Source: Daucus carota subsp. sativus
Taxonomy: Eukaryota; Streptophyta; Magnoliopsida; Apiales; Apiaceae
Direction: 5' to 3'
NCBI RefSeq assembly: GCF_001625215.2
Contig: NC_030383.2
Location: forward strand, 49,782,380-49,846,379
DNA length: 64,000 nt
A model generated the notes under the pieces. That model searched no databases and was not told the origin of the DNA. It saw only the letters and a program-made list of their open reading frames with translations. Made by a program: the position numbers and the translations under genes. Below, in pieces: positions 38,671 through 50,281 of this stretch. Within the stretch, counting starts at the first letter, position 1; the number at the start of each line of letters is the position of its first letter.

Positions 38671-40038
38671 ATGGGAAAACTCGATCATGATACACAAATT
38701 CTCCATTTCACCCATCCCCACCCACTGGTACTAAATTCAAATGACCAATTTACTCTACCAGACATGAGTTCCAGTAATGTTAATCCAGTGAGAACAACTT
38801 GTGCAGGTTGCAAATTACCAGCAAACTCTTCTGATGATCTGATTTATTCATGCAATCGATGCAACTATCACCTCCATTTATTTTGCACAAAATTTCCGCA
38901 ACTCATTACTCACCCTTCTCACACTTCTCATCCGCTGGTTCTGCTGCCTGTTTCGACATACCCTGAAGGACTTTTCAATTGTGATGCTTGTCTCCGTCGA
39001 GGTGAGGGATTCAGTTACCATTGTAATACCTGTGATTTCGATCTTCATGTTGTCTGTGCTGCAAAACCTTTGACTGTTGTTCATCAATTACATGAGCATC
39101 CTTTGATGTTGACTTTCAAGAATCCCTATGAAACTAAGGGCTTCGCTTGTGATGTCTGTTCGAAAATTGGGTCAAAGCATTGGTTGTACCGGTGTGGTGT
39201 GTGTGAATTTGATGCGCATTTGCATTGCGCCACGGGGAGTCTACCACCGCCTGTACCACCACTGACCGTTGAAAGGAATCAGTTTCATGAGCAACCGAAG
39301 CCCGAGGGTCCCAGTAGTGGAAATTCCAGCAGGCTGCAGGGAAATCAGAATTTTCCGGCAATGTCCAACAATCCAGGAAACAGAATCACCGGTGGCATTC
39401 AGACACAGCAGAATGTACCTGAAACAACAAGCTTTCAGTATACTGGTGTTGGCATTCAGATGCAGCAAGGTCCTCCAGGTAACTACTATAACAGCCGAAT
39501 GCAGCGGCAACAGAACTCCCCGGTGACAACAGGAGGGGGGATGCCGCCCCAACAGGGCTATCCAGGGACACTGGGAGGGGTAATGCAGCGACAGCAGAGC
39601 TATCCCCTGACAGGGGTGCAGCATCAGAATTATCCGGTGACAGGTGCAGGGGGGATGCAACCTCGGCAGAGCTATGAAGTGACAGGTGCAGGGGGAATGC
39701 CGCCCCAGCAGAGCTATCAAGTGACGGGTGCAGGGGGAATGCCTCGTCACCAGAGCTATCAAGTGACAGGTGCGGGGGGGATGCCGCCTCCGCAGAGCTA
39801 TCAAGTGACAGGTGTGGGGGAAATGCAGCCCCAACAAACTTATCCATCAGCAACTGGCGGACTAATGAATGCTGCGCTTCAAGGATTAGTTGAAGGGGCG
39901 GCGCAGCAAGTCGGTCAGAATTTAATGCAGGGTTTGATGGGTGGTGTTGGGGGAGATGGTGCTACTTCATCTGTGTATGTTAATCTTGGATCAACATATA
40001 CAGATAATCAAGATTCTGGTGGAGCTCAAGAATACTAG
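38671..40038 (+). CDS. DC1 (divergent C1) domain protein with repetitive C-terminal tail
   Basis: Single exon. The frame is open from an ATG at 38575, but the family start MGKLDHDTQILHFTHPHPL begins at 38671, giving 455 residues. Three Cys/His-rich DC1 modules follow, each with an HPL near the start: CAGCKLPAN..CNRCNYHLHLFC, CDACLRRGEG..CNTCDFDLHVVC and CDVCSKIGSK..CGVCEFDAHLHC (first 210 residues or so). The rest is low-complexity Gly/Pro/Gln-rich sequence with 14-residue repeats (GAGGMPPQQSYQVT), then a short QGLVEGAAQQVGQNLMQGLM segment. DC1 proteins are plant-specific zinc-binding proteins linked to stress, hormone and redox responses; specific function is unknown. The tail resembles prion-like linkers, which is inference. 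Confidence 0.85.
   Translation: MGKLDHDTQILHFTHPHPLVLNSNDQFTLPDMSSSNVNPVRTTCAGCKLPANSSDDLIYSCNRCNYHLHLFCTKFPQLITHPSHTSHPLVLLPVSTYPEGLFNCDACLRRGEGFSYHCNTCDFDLHVVCAAKPLTVVHQLHEHPLMLTFKNPYETKGFACDVCSKIGSKHWLYRCGVCEFDAHLHCATGSLPPPVPPLTVERNQFHEQPKPEGPSSGNSSRLQGNQNFPAMSNNPGNRITGGIQTQQNVPETTSFQYTGVGIQMQQGPPGNYYNSRMQRQQNSPVTTGGGMPPQQGYPGTLGGVMQRQQSYPLTGVQHQNYPVTGAGGMQPRQSYEVTGAGGMPPQQSYQVTGAGGMPRHQSYQVTGAGGMPPPQSYQVTGVGEMQPQQTYPSATGGLMNAALQGLVEGAAQQVGQNLMQGLMGGVGGDGATSSVYVNLGSTYTDNQDSGGAQEY
39643..39852 (+). repeat. 42-bp coding minisatellite in the DC1 gene
   Basis: Units begin at about 39643, 39685, 39727, 39769 and 39811, each 42 bases (14 codons) and starting GGTGCAGGGGG or a variant. The last copy is diverged. 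The unit length keeps the frame, so copy-number change would lengthen or shorten the protein without breaking it. Confidence 0.9.
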
Positions 40039-40414
40039 GGCCAAAAATTCATTTTTAAATTATAATGAAATCCTGCTTGTTTAATCCTACATTTGATTGG
40101 TAGTTTGATTTATAAGCAACTCAATTGCGCTGATATAAAAATTTGGGTATTTTAAGAAAATCTATTCAGTACTTCTGTTTATTCTATTTTATAATATGCA
40201 TATGCATATCATCCTGCGAACCTTTGAAATCTTGAAGTTGATATCCCGACTGATGTGGTTTACATATATTCACTTGATTAAGATGATACAAATAAGTAAA
40301 CTTTATACAAATCTGCATCATCATCGGTTACAGTGTGTATGTAAACATTCCAGCTACCACCCTGGACTTTTATATTTAGCTTAACTATGCTTATTTTCAG
40401 TAATACAGTTAGGC
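40039..40414. other. Convergent spacer: 3' UTRs of the DC1 and K+ channel genes
   Basis: 376 bases between two stop codons of convergent genes. Presumably shared 3' UTR and terminator sequence for both; no ORF worth calling. Confidence 0.6.
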
Positions 40415-43400
40415 CTAAGTTTCAGAATTATCACTCACCAAAAATAGCTTTTGGCCATCACAAATCATTCCCAAGTCCAGAATCTTACCCCCATCCTCTG
40501 TTATTATATAACAAGAACCTGGAAGCTTAAGCTGCTTTTTTGCCGCCTCGATGAGCTCCTCAATGTTTTGTGGAATCCAAAGCACAACCCCTAGTCTTCT
40601 TTCTTGGTGATCCCATGAGTGGAAGGGAAAAACAGTGCATTTCCTTTGCACATCTGTTTTAAGAAAACATGTAAGTAGCTGCTGTGGGTAGAGAGAAGAT
40701 CATATACTAACTCTTTTGGCTGGAAACGAGGGAAAGCTCATATAAGGATGCACATGATAGGAATTTCCACTAAAATGGTTACCATAGTTTCTTGAGATGT
40801 GGCGATTATCAAGTGCTTGAACGCCTGGGCACCAACTATGAGGAATTTGCTATAAGGTGACTAGATAATTGCCGATTCTTGGTTTCATACTTCTATGTAC
40901 AGGTTATTTCAGTTTACAGATCCTTAAGGTCCACAACAAGTAAAATTAATATAAAGCAAAGGATCATATGGATGTCTATTCGACAAACGGCAATAGTGTT
41001 TTGAAGCCTACTTGCCCCATAGTGTCAGGTCAGGGTCAGCTTAAGGGAAGTCCTTAAGGCGAGGGACACTGCACGTCAGAGAGCCCTTATCCTGCTATAA
41101 GGACATCTATGAGGGCTTGGTCTTGCATCTGACTCATGCAGATGAATATTGGGTAAAACATAAAAGAAAGGACAAACAAACTCGATGAGAGAGGAAGAGG
41201 TCAAAACTGAGAAAAAATTGCAGGTCATATTACAAACCATATATGCCAAGCTGCAACTCTCCCCTGTTTGTCTTGCTCCCCTTCCCTTAAAACTTTAGTT
41301 ATGGACTTTGCTGCTTTGGCCATTTTTCAGCGACTCAAAACGTCTGCAGCCCTGCCCTTTCATATTATATACACTGTATGATACCAGTAAGTGTAACTAA
41401 TTATACCACCATGTACCTAATATCCTGTAACTAGACAAAAGCCTCTAGATAGCCAAGAAAACTGGGTCTAAAAAACAAACAATTCATTTGCAGGTCTTGT
41501 ATATTTCCTTGGATGTACACACGTATCCTAAAACAGTTTTTAAAGCCTAATATGTGGAGTACATCGTTTCCTGCTACTTAAATTTAGGTTAGAATTTCCT
41601 CAAAGCAAAACACGAAACCGATAAATTTTTTAGATAGAATATTAGTACCTTGGAATCCCTTCAAACAATTAGGGAACTTCAAAAGCTGATCATGCTTTGC
41701 ATTTTCCAGTAGCTGTATTAGAGTCTTATTTCCACCTATCCTTGCTTCATCAAGCGGAGTGTTTCCCCATCTATTAAAAAAATAATATATTTGATCACAA
41801 AATATGACAAATGGAATACTGGTATAAGACCAAATTAAAAAAGAATGAGAATGGAGATGCTCTATGTATCATTTTACCACAGGACAATAATAAAAAGCTG
41901 TACCTGTCCTTTGCAAATACACTTGCTCCAGCGTCCAAAAGTACATGTGCGATTGCATATAATCCTTTGGATGAAGCTAAATGAAGTGGGGTCCGCAGAT
42001 CATAATTTTTAGAATTTGGGTTTGCTCCAATTTCCATGACCTTCCTCAAGTAATCGAAATCCTCTCTAACAACAGCCATACAGAGACAGTTCCCAGCATC
42101 GATTATATCAAGAGAAGCCCCTGATTTTACTAGCAAAGAAGCAACACTTTCATGACTGTGCTTTATCGCTTCATGTAATGGAGTGTTTCCATAGTTATCT
42201 GTTACGAAAGATAACACAGTGTGAATTTACAATTTGACATCCAATAGGTCTTGGATGCAAAGTCTAAAGCTCATAGTGTAACTGAGAGTGAGAGTGAGTG
42301 AGACATTGGAAAATGAGGTGGCTTACCAGTGATGCTGACTCTTGCCTCTTTTTGAAGGAGAAACTTAACAATATCTTCATTTCCCTTTGATGCAGCAAGA
42401 TGCTGGAATAGAGAAAGTATCATTAATAAAAGGCTATAGACTGTGATCATGCCAGAGGCAAATACATATGTGACAAAACAGAATAAGTTCTAAGAATGTG
42501 TCGGTTGATAGGCACACACAAGATAGAATACACAACAAACCAACAGAGAGAGCATAAATATACAAGCAATAGGATATAAGAGGAGTAAATTTGACTTTAA
42601 ACAAGACACTGAATGACCAACATTGTGTACTTTTAACAGCTGATATCTTTTTAAGTATAGGGGAAGGAGGAGATAAGAATCAAGAGCAAGGAGCACCATT
42701 GTCATTGCTTGGGCATTTATTGATTCCCAAAGCTGACATTTTAGTAACTAACTTTTATCGATAATTCAAACTAAAAATATGTATGTGCAGAATTTTTTTT
42801 GGTGTGAGGAGCCACTTTTTTTTTTTTGCTTCCCTAAATAACACTATGCAATTGTTTCCTTACAAACATTATACTTGTCATAGAAAGAATATTGATTTGA
42901 ATAATTATGTCATTTAGGCCAATAGGAAACAATGTTTAAGATGAGAGAATATGGGAGCCCTAGTGAAGTATAGAAAAGTTGCCCAAAGAATGTGCATTTC
43001 TTATTAGGTGCGCGGATTACGAGTGGTAGTTTGGTACATCATGCCCCATTATGGAATAAGATCAATAATACATCATCCAGTTACGTGGATCACAATGTAT
43101 CAGAGCACAACTATGATTTGTCAGTGCACAATAACTACAAAAATATGATCCAAAAAGCCACACCCATTAAGACGTGGTTCCATATATTAATCCATTTCAT
43201 GGTGTGACCAAGTATCATCAGGAAGCCATAGAATCGAGATCCATATATTTGATGAACATTATCTTGGTCTAAGGAACCATTCCACATTTGGCACTCTAGG
43301 TACAAAACTGCAATTACACTACTGCTAACTGTTCGTATATGGAACAACTTACAAGATGGATCTTAGAAATTCTGTCTTATAGTATTTAGAACATTGTCAA

Positions 43401-44523
43401 AAAGCATGGCTGATTTAATTTCTTATCGATGGAATCTTTCAGCAGTTATTTCCTAGGCAGAGTCCAGATTTAATGCATTCACCAAAATTTCAAGAGAAAC
43501 ACCTAACGTCAGATGATTCTTTAACACCTTTAAATTACTGCGGTTAAATAATAAATGTGAATGAGATTGGGCTTAGTCTGCTTCTGTGCACAGGAGTGTA
43601 TAGGAGATTGTAGATATATATTACTTCACAAAAACTAGAATCAGTATTGAAAATAATCACATGAGATAAATACAATAAAATTATATGAATTTTGCTATAA
43701 AAATATAACTGATACCAGAGGTGATCTCCCATCATAATCAGTGTTGCTGGTATCCGCTCCAGCTGCAACTAAACGTTTTAAGCGGGGGAGGTCTCCATAA
43801 AAGGCAGCGCAGTTTAATTTCATAGCCAACTCAGATTCATGTTGCCCAATATGAAGTACTATATCAGACTCTAAGATCTTGTTCTGAAGGATGGTTGTTT
43901 TTCCCTGCAAATAAAAAAGAACGACATAACAGAAGTTAATTGTATTGTAAGGTGATGATAGTATTACAAAAAACTCTAAAACATGGCCAGTTTATGCAAT
44001 ACAAGTATTTAGCAGTTGACTGACCCAGAATTCTCTAGCAATTTGGTTTTCAAGCCAAGGTTTATATAATTATTGGGCACGCTCATATAACAAACAATAT
44101 AGACCCCCTCCCCCCCCAAACACCACCGAACTACACATTCCAAACACAAAAACATGACAAGATTAAACAGAGTTGTTGATTCACCTCAAGTAGATTATTG
44201 ATGATGAACCGCCCATCTGAGAAGTACACATCAAGAAGGTTTAGGAATGATTGCTTATCAAGTCTTAGCAACTTTGAATTTTCAAGGACTTGAACTGTGT
44301 ACGGTAATCGGATATTACAAAGAACAGACATTTCGCCTAGTGAACTGTGACTCTGTAGAAAGTGAACAGGTTCTTCGAATTCACCTTCAGTGCCTCCTAA
44401 TTTTCCTGCACAATCTCCCAGCCTTCCACTAATTACAAAATATTGCAAACAAGCTGAATATGGAATACACTACATATAAAACACGTAATTAATATAGATA
44501 TATAATATATATATGTATGTATG

Positions 44524-44595
<72 letters not shown>

Positions 44596-45097
44596 GGCAA
44601 TTGATCAAATAGAAACCAAAACTAAAATAGAAACTAGAAACTGATTTAAGTCCTTACATCAATCTAATCTAATGGCTCCTAGAAGGCACCACACACAACT
44701 CATATACACCCTCCTATACATGATCCCACATTATCCCCTCCGCTTTTAATTTGATTTTTCCCGTCAATCGGTGAGCTTTTTTTTTTTTAAATTCGACTTC
44801 ACTGTATTGTTTTCATCTCCCAACGATCAATTTACATACCATATGTTCTCTAATTCGACGCAATTTAGAAATTTTTTATTTTAGTTTCTAGTTTCTATTC
44901 TAAGGAGGTTTATAGTGGAGTAGAATGTTCCATGCATGCTAATTTATAACCCGTGTCATGCCAGAGCCAAACATTCTATGTTATATTTTTTTAAATATTA
45001 TTTGTGTATTTAAATTTAATAAATTTAATGTCGATAATAAAATATAATAATATACTTTATTTGCATTGTTAGAATTAAATTACACACACACACACAC

Positions 45098-45129
<32 letters not shown>

Positions 45130-48100
45130 AGTTTTAATATGTTCACGGGATTCAACCCCTATTTATTATTATGTTAGATATATATTATAATAAATATTTT
45201 AATATGTTGTTGATGGGATTTGAACTTTAGACCTTTAGTAGCATAGACAGTGAAATACAAAAAATTCAATTTAACGGTTATAATCAATTTAATTCAGGTG
45301 ATCTAACAGTTATAATCCACTATACTAGACTACAAACCAACAACGAAACTTTTGTATGTTTAGTTTTAATAATATAGTATAAATATATATGGCTGGACAA
45401 ACCAATTAATTCAAATTTAAAGACTTAGAAAATTGCTGGGCGTCATTAGTATAACTATTAGTACGAAAACATGTGTTGGCTTGGCTATGAATTCTACACT
45501 AGAAGACTATGAATAATCTTCAGCTCAACCGAATCATGATCCAGTGTGATACAGTTCTGATTCACGAGTAATACTGCACGTGCTCATATCATTTGTAGTG
45601 ATTTATAATAGGTCAGTATACATGGTCTAGAGAGATATATTGCCATGTATCAATGATAAACCTATGGCTCGACTCTAAGATCATGCACAGTTCACAATTA
45701 ATCCCAAATTCCTAATTGTTGACCAAGTACTAACATAAGCCTTAAGGATCTACCTAATTTGAGTAGACATGAGTGATTTAGTTTAATTCTTTGACTTTAC
45801 CATATTTCATGAATTTTTGACTCCAAATTGTGTATGCTCAATAAAAAGATATTCTAGACAATACCCGAGGCTGAGCCTAGCTGCAATTGAGATACACCTA
45901 ACAATTCAGAAGCTTCGCTCATGGAATTTTTTGTAGCAATTAGATGGGTTCAGGGGGGATATATGCCCATAACCATAAGAAAATGTCAAATTGGATATAG
46001 TTGTTCCAGCTTACCATGACAAACTATATAGAGCTGATCCATAAAATCTCCTTGCTCTGCAATTACTTCTCCTGGAAGGAAAGTTTCTTCATGTACCTTG
46101 CTCGCCTGTGCAAATCACAATTCAAGGATGGCTTTCAAAGAAAAGGATGGAGCTTTGACTTACAGGGCTGCTTAAATCATCAAAAAAATACAAACTATAA
46201 GACCACAGCCCCCCCCCCCCCCCCCCCCCAACCACACACACACACACTGAGAGAGAGTATTCAGTGAAGTTTAGGAAAGTTTCGACAAGATATTTTTATA
46301 AAGGAAAAAGGGGAAGTACTGCTTATTACAGATTCCTCATTTAGTCATTTTACATATTACAGTGTAGCTACCTAATTCTCATTCATAGTTAAAGGGAAGA
46401 ACATTCTATATGATAAACAAGATTTCCTCTTCTGCATAAGTACAGAAATTACAATTTCAAGGAACTCTTGAGTATCTGAGACCAGGCAACATAATGCTCA
46501 GAACTATTAGAACACAATACTGTAGAACAGACAAAGCACCTTGTTAATGGACTAGCCTTGACATGGACTTGGGTGTTCAGAAGTAACTTACTATCTGTTT
46601 AACGAATCCAGATGAGCAACCCTTGAAAATAGGAACCTCCCTTATATACGGCACGTATAACCTTTCTGAGATCTGCATGGAAATTTTACAGTCAACGTAC
46701 CAAAGAGTACAAGATGTTCCTTGAAACTTTGCAGTCAATACACCAAAGAGTACAAGATGTTTGTTGTAATTTTGCAAAAGGAACTGAGCACTTTGTACTG
46801 AAGTTTCTTTTGTGAAATATAAATGATGGGAGTATGGCAGACTTCAAGTTAAACATAGTGTGATATCATATACCAGGTTAAGACAGAAATATCATCAGTA
46901 AATATGAGAAAACAGTTCCTCAGAATATCAGAATGCATCATGTAGCCATCTTGGTACCCGCTCAATAAAGCAATACATAAGGGCTACATGTAACATCTGT
47001 TCCTGATTCAGCTAGTTTTGTATTGCTTTTTAATAATAGGGAGGGGGTTCTCCTCAGCAAAATGTCTGAGTAGTTATCAAGCCATAAGAACATAAATAAC
47101 TACAATTAGAATGTCAAGGTATGCAGTTTCAGAAAAATACCCTGGCTCGAAAGGAAATTGGAATATCCTGGAGGACAGCAGCCTCTGTGCAACTGTTCGC
47201 ATATTGTGATTGTACATGGCCTTTTATCTCATTAAATATCTGCTTACCCAGTTTCTTTCGGTTCATGTATTCCAAAAGGTCTGACATCTTATCTCTAAAC
47301 TTCTCAGTTTTTGATCCTTTTACGATCAGTGCAGCCATATTACCAAGTAAATACGCACCAAGAATCATGTCCAAGGAGACAAAAATCATGATGAATATCA
47401 TTTCCCTGTTATTCACTGCATGTACATCTCCGTAACCTGTAACAGGAACATATAGCAGAGTGCATTTACATAGGAATAGAGTGCAAGGCAAAACAAGCAA
47501 TCGTGTTAAAAAAAATTAAATGCACAAAATGATCAAGAATTTATGGATTACTAAATGAGAGCTTTTCTGAAGTCACTGAGAATTAGTTGACAAGAATTTG
47601 CTATGTTTTGGGATGAAATCATCTTTAATTTGGAGTCTCTGCAACCGATTATTAACTTTCGTCATTTTTATGTACTTCAACCTGGAATCATGATCTGTAT
47701 ATTTATGGTTGCATATAACACATCGTTAATGACACAAATATCCTTTAGTATGCTTATCTTTTCGAAATCCTACAATAAACTTAAGGCAAAAACCTTTGAT
47801 ACATGATAACTATTAATCCTTCTTTCAGCTCACCCATGTTTTAGTTGCACTTAAAAAAAATAATCTCCCTTGCTTGTCCTGCATCACCTATCTAAGGTAC
47901 ACCTACCCAATGGGGAACACAAGCTGCACAATGTATGAATGATATTTGTGATCAAATTGCTTTGCAAGTTGCAACTTTCAAAGATTTCTTTTTTGGTTAT
48001 TTTTACGACTGAAGAATTTAATAATTATATAAACACTCTAATTTTGTTTATTGGTTTTTCTAATATCTAATTGACTGAAAATAAAAATTAGTATCATTCA

Positions 48101-49759
48101 AGTGATAAAATAGATTACCTGTCAAACACTATTAATCATTTAGCAGGGTATAAAAGTAAATTGCAACCTTCCAGATAATTTACATTAAATTTAGCAAACA
48201 ACATTACTGATTCAGATTGGCATAATAACTATTCGCTCAGATCATCCAAATATTTTAACTGTTCAGAAAACATGGTTCAGATTTAACAAATGACCCCCAG
48301 GTATGGAAGAGAAAAAAACAATCATGAATTTACAACATTGGGAGCAACATCTAAGGGATCCCACATCTAGATGCATCACTTATCTAATGTCATACCAATT
48401 GAATATGTCAAGAGAAATATGAACAATCATAAGCAACACAATATGTTTAAGCAATGCAGATGATTTCAGAAAATATTACCAACAGTTGCCATCGTAACAA
48501 TGGCAAAATATAATGATGTAATGTAGCGCGTCCAAAGATCAATATCTCTGAAATGAGAGTAATTGTAGTCACCCATCTTTAAACTTCCTATCCATGTATA
48601 ACCTTCCTGTGCCGGTGGCAGTGTAGTAGCCAGATAGTAAAATATGCAAGCAGCTGTATGCGTGCAATAGAGCTCAACAACAAAAAGTTTGATGATCCTT
48701 GTAAAAAGATAATTGACACGAATATCTTTTTCTAATTTCTCAAATAATTCGGTCACTCTGACAGCCCGGCTTAATCTAATCCACAATAGATACCTGACTG
48801 GTTCCTTCCTGCCACTAGCCTGAAAGGAATACATGGTCTAGTTAGAGGTGAAGAGGTAATAGAACGACCCATTACTATATCATATTACAGTTGCATCTTC
48901 AAATATCCAGATATTACTATATCCAGTTACATATTACTATATCCATGTGATTTAATATTAAAATTCTTTCATGTCTCATACTCTCAAAAAAAAATTATTG
49001 TACTATTGAACTACATATTCATACATATTCATAAGACCAGATAATGTTTATACCACGATATATATATATATATAGGCTAATGATCAAATAGAAACCAATT
49101 TTAAAATAAAAACTAGAAACCAATACAAGTTAGTGATATTCTCAGTACAATTTAGTGATATTCTCTTTAGGATTTAGTGATATGTGTTGCAGGAATTAGT
49201 GAAAATTTAATATCCAGATATGTTCCAGCTTAAAATCTCCAGATCTGTTCATGTTTTCAATTCAGATGGTGGTGATAGTGGTGGAGATGGTGGAGGTGAA
49301 GGTGAAGATGGAGGAAGGATGATTGTAGCGGAGGTTTGAGCGGCTTGAAGTGGGGGGTTAGAGCGTTGCCGGATTAGTGGCGGCTCCGCGTTTGAAGTTG
49401 AGTCGAGTGGAGAAAGAAGTATGAACATGGTTGAAGGAGGTTGAAGCAGCGATTAAGATGGGGATGGTGAAGATGGAGGTGTGGAGGTTGTGTTGTTAGA
49501 GAAATAATGGAGGTGGAGGTGGAGATGGAGGTGGTGGTTATGGAGGGAGCAGGCGGCATAGAGGTGGTAGTGGTTATGAAGGAGGCGACGACGGAGGTGG
49601 TGGTAATGGAGGTGGGTTGGTGAAGATGGAGGTGGTTTTGGTGAAGATGGAGGTGGAGATAGGGTTGTTTAGGAATCTAGTGGTATCTGCTTTAGGATTT
49701 AGTGATATTTCAGATTGGTTTTTAGTTTTTAGGATAAGAAGGTTTCTATTGGAGTAAAA

Positions 49760-49823
<64 letters not shown>

Positions 49824-50221
49824 TTAAGTTCAATGGAGACCACATTTTTTCTGGAGACATGGAGACCACATATGTTCTGCAAGTAAAATATTTCATAAAA
49901 ACATTGCAAAACGTATAGTTTTACAAATCATGTTCTACGAAATCATTATTTCATTTAAAATCTTGAATATCATATAAGTTTTACATGTGGAACATTACAA
50001 AATGTTTTGTTCTATGAAATATGTTTAGTTTGCGAAACATTTGTTCAACTTGCAGAACATACATTATCTACTTATTAAACACAGATAATGTTCAACAATT
50101 TTAATGAATACATGATATTTGTAGAACATATTTTACAAAATAATGTATTTTATAGTGTTTTGATTGCAGAACATATGTGGTCCGAGGTCTCCGATGAAAT
50201 AGCGGTCTCCATAGAACTTTC

Positions 50222-50281
<60 letters not shown>

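Noticed and set aside
39241..39837. 198- and 155-codon minus ORFs
   Set aside because: Antisense to the DC1 coding minisatellite; open only because the repeat unit keeps frame.
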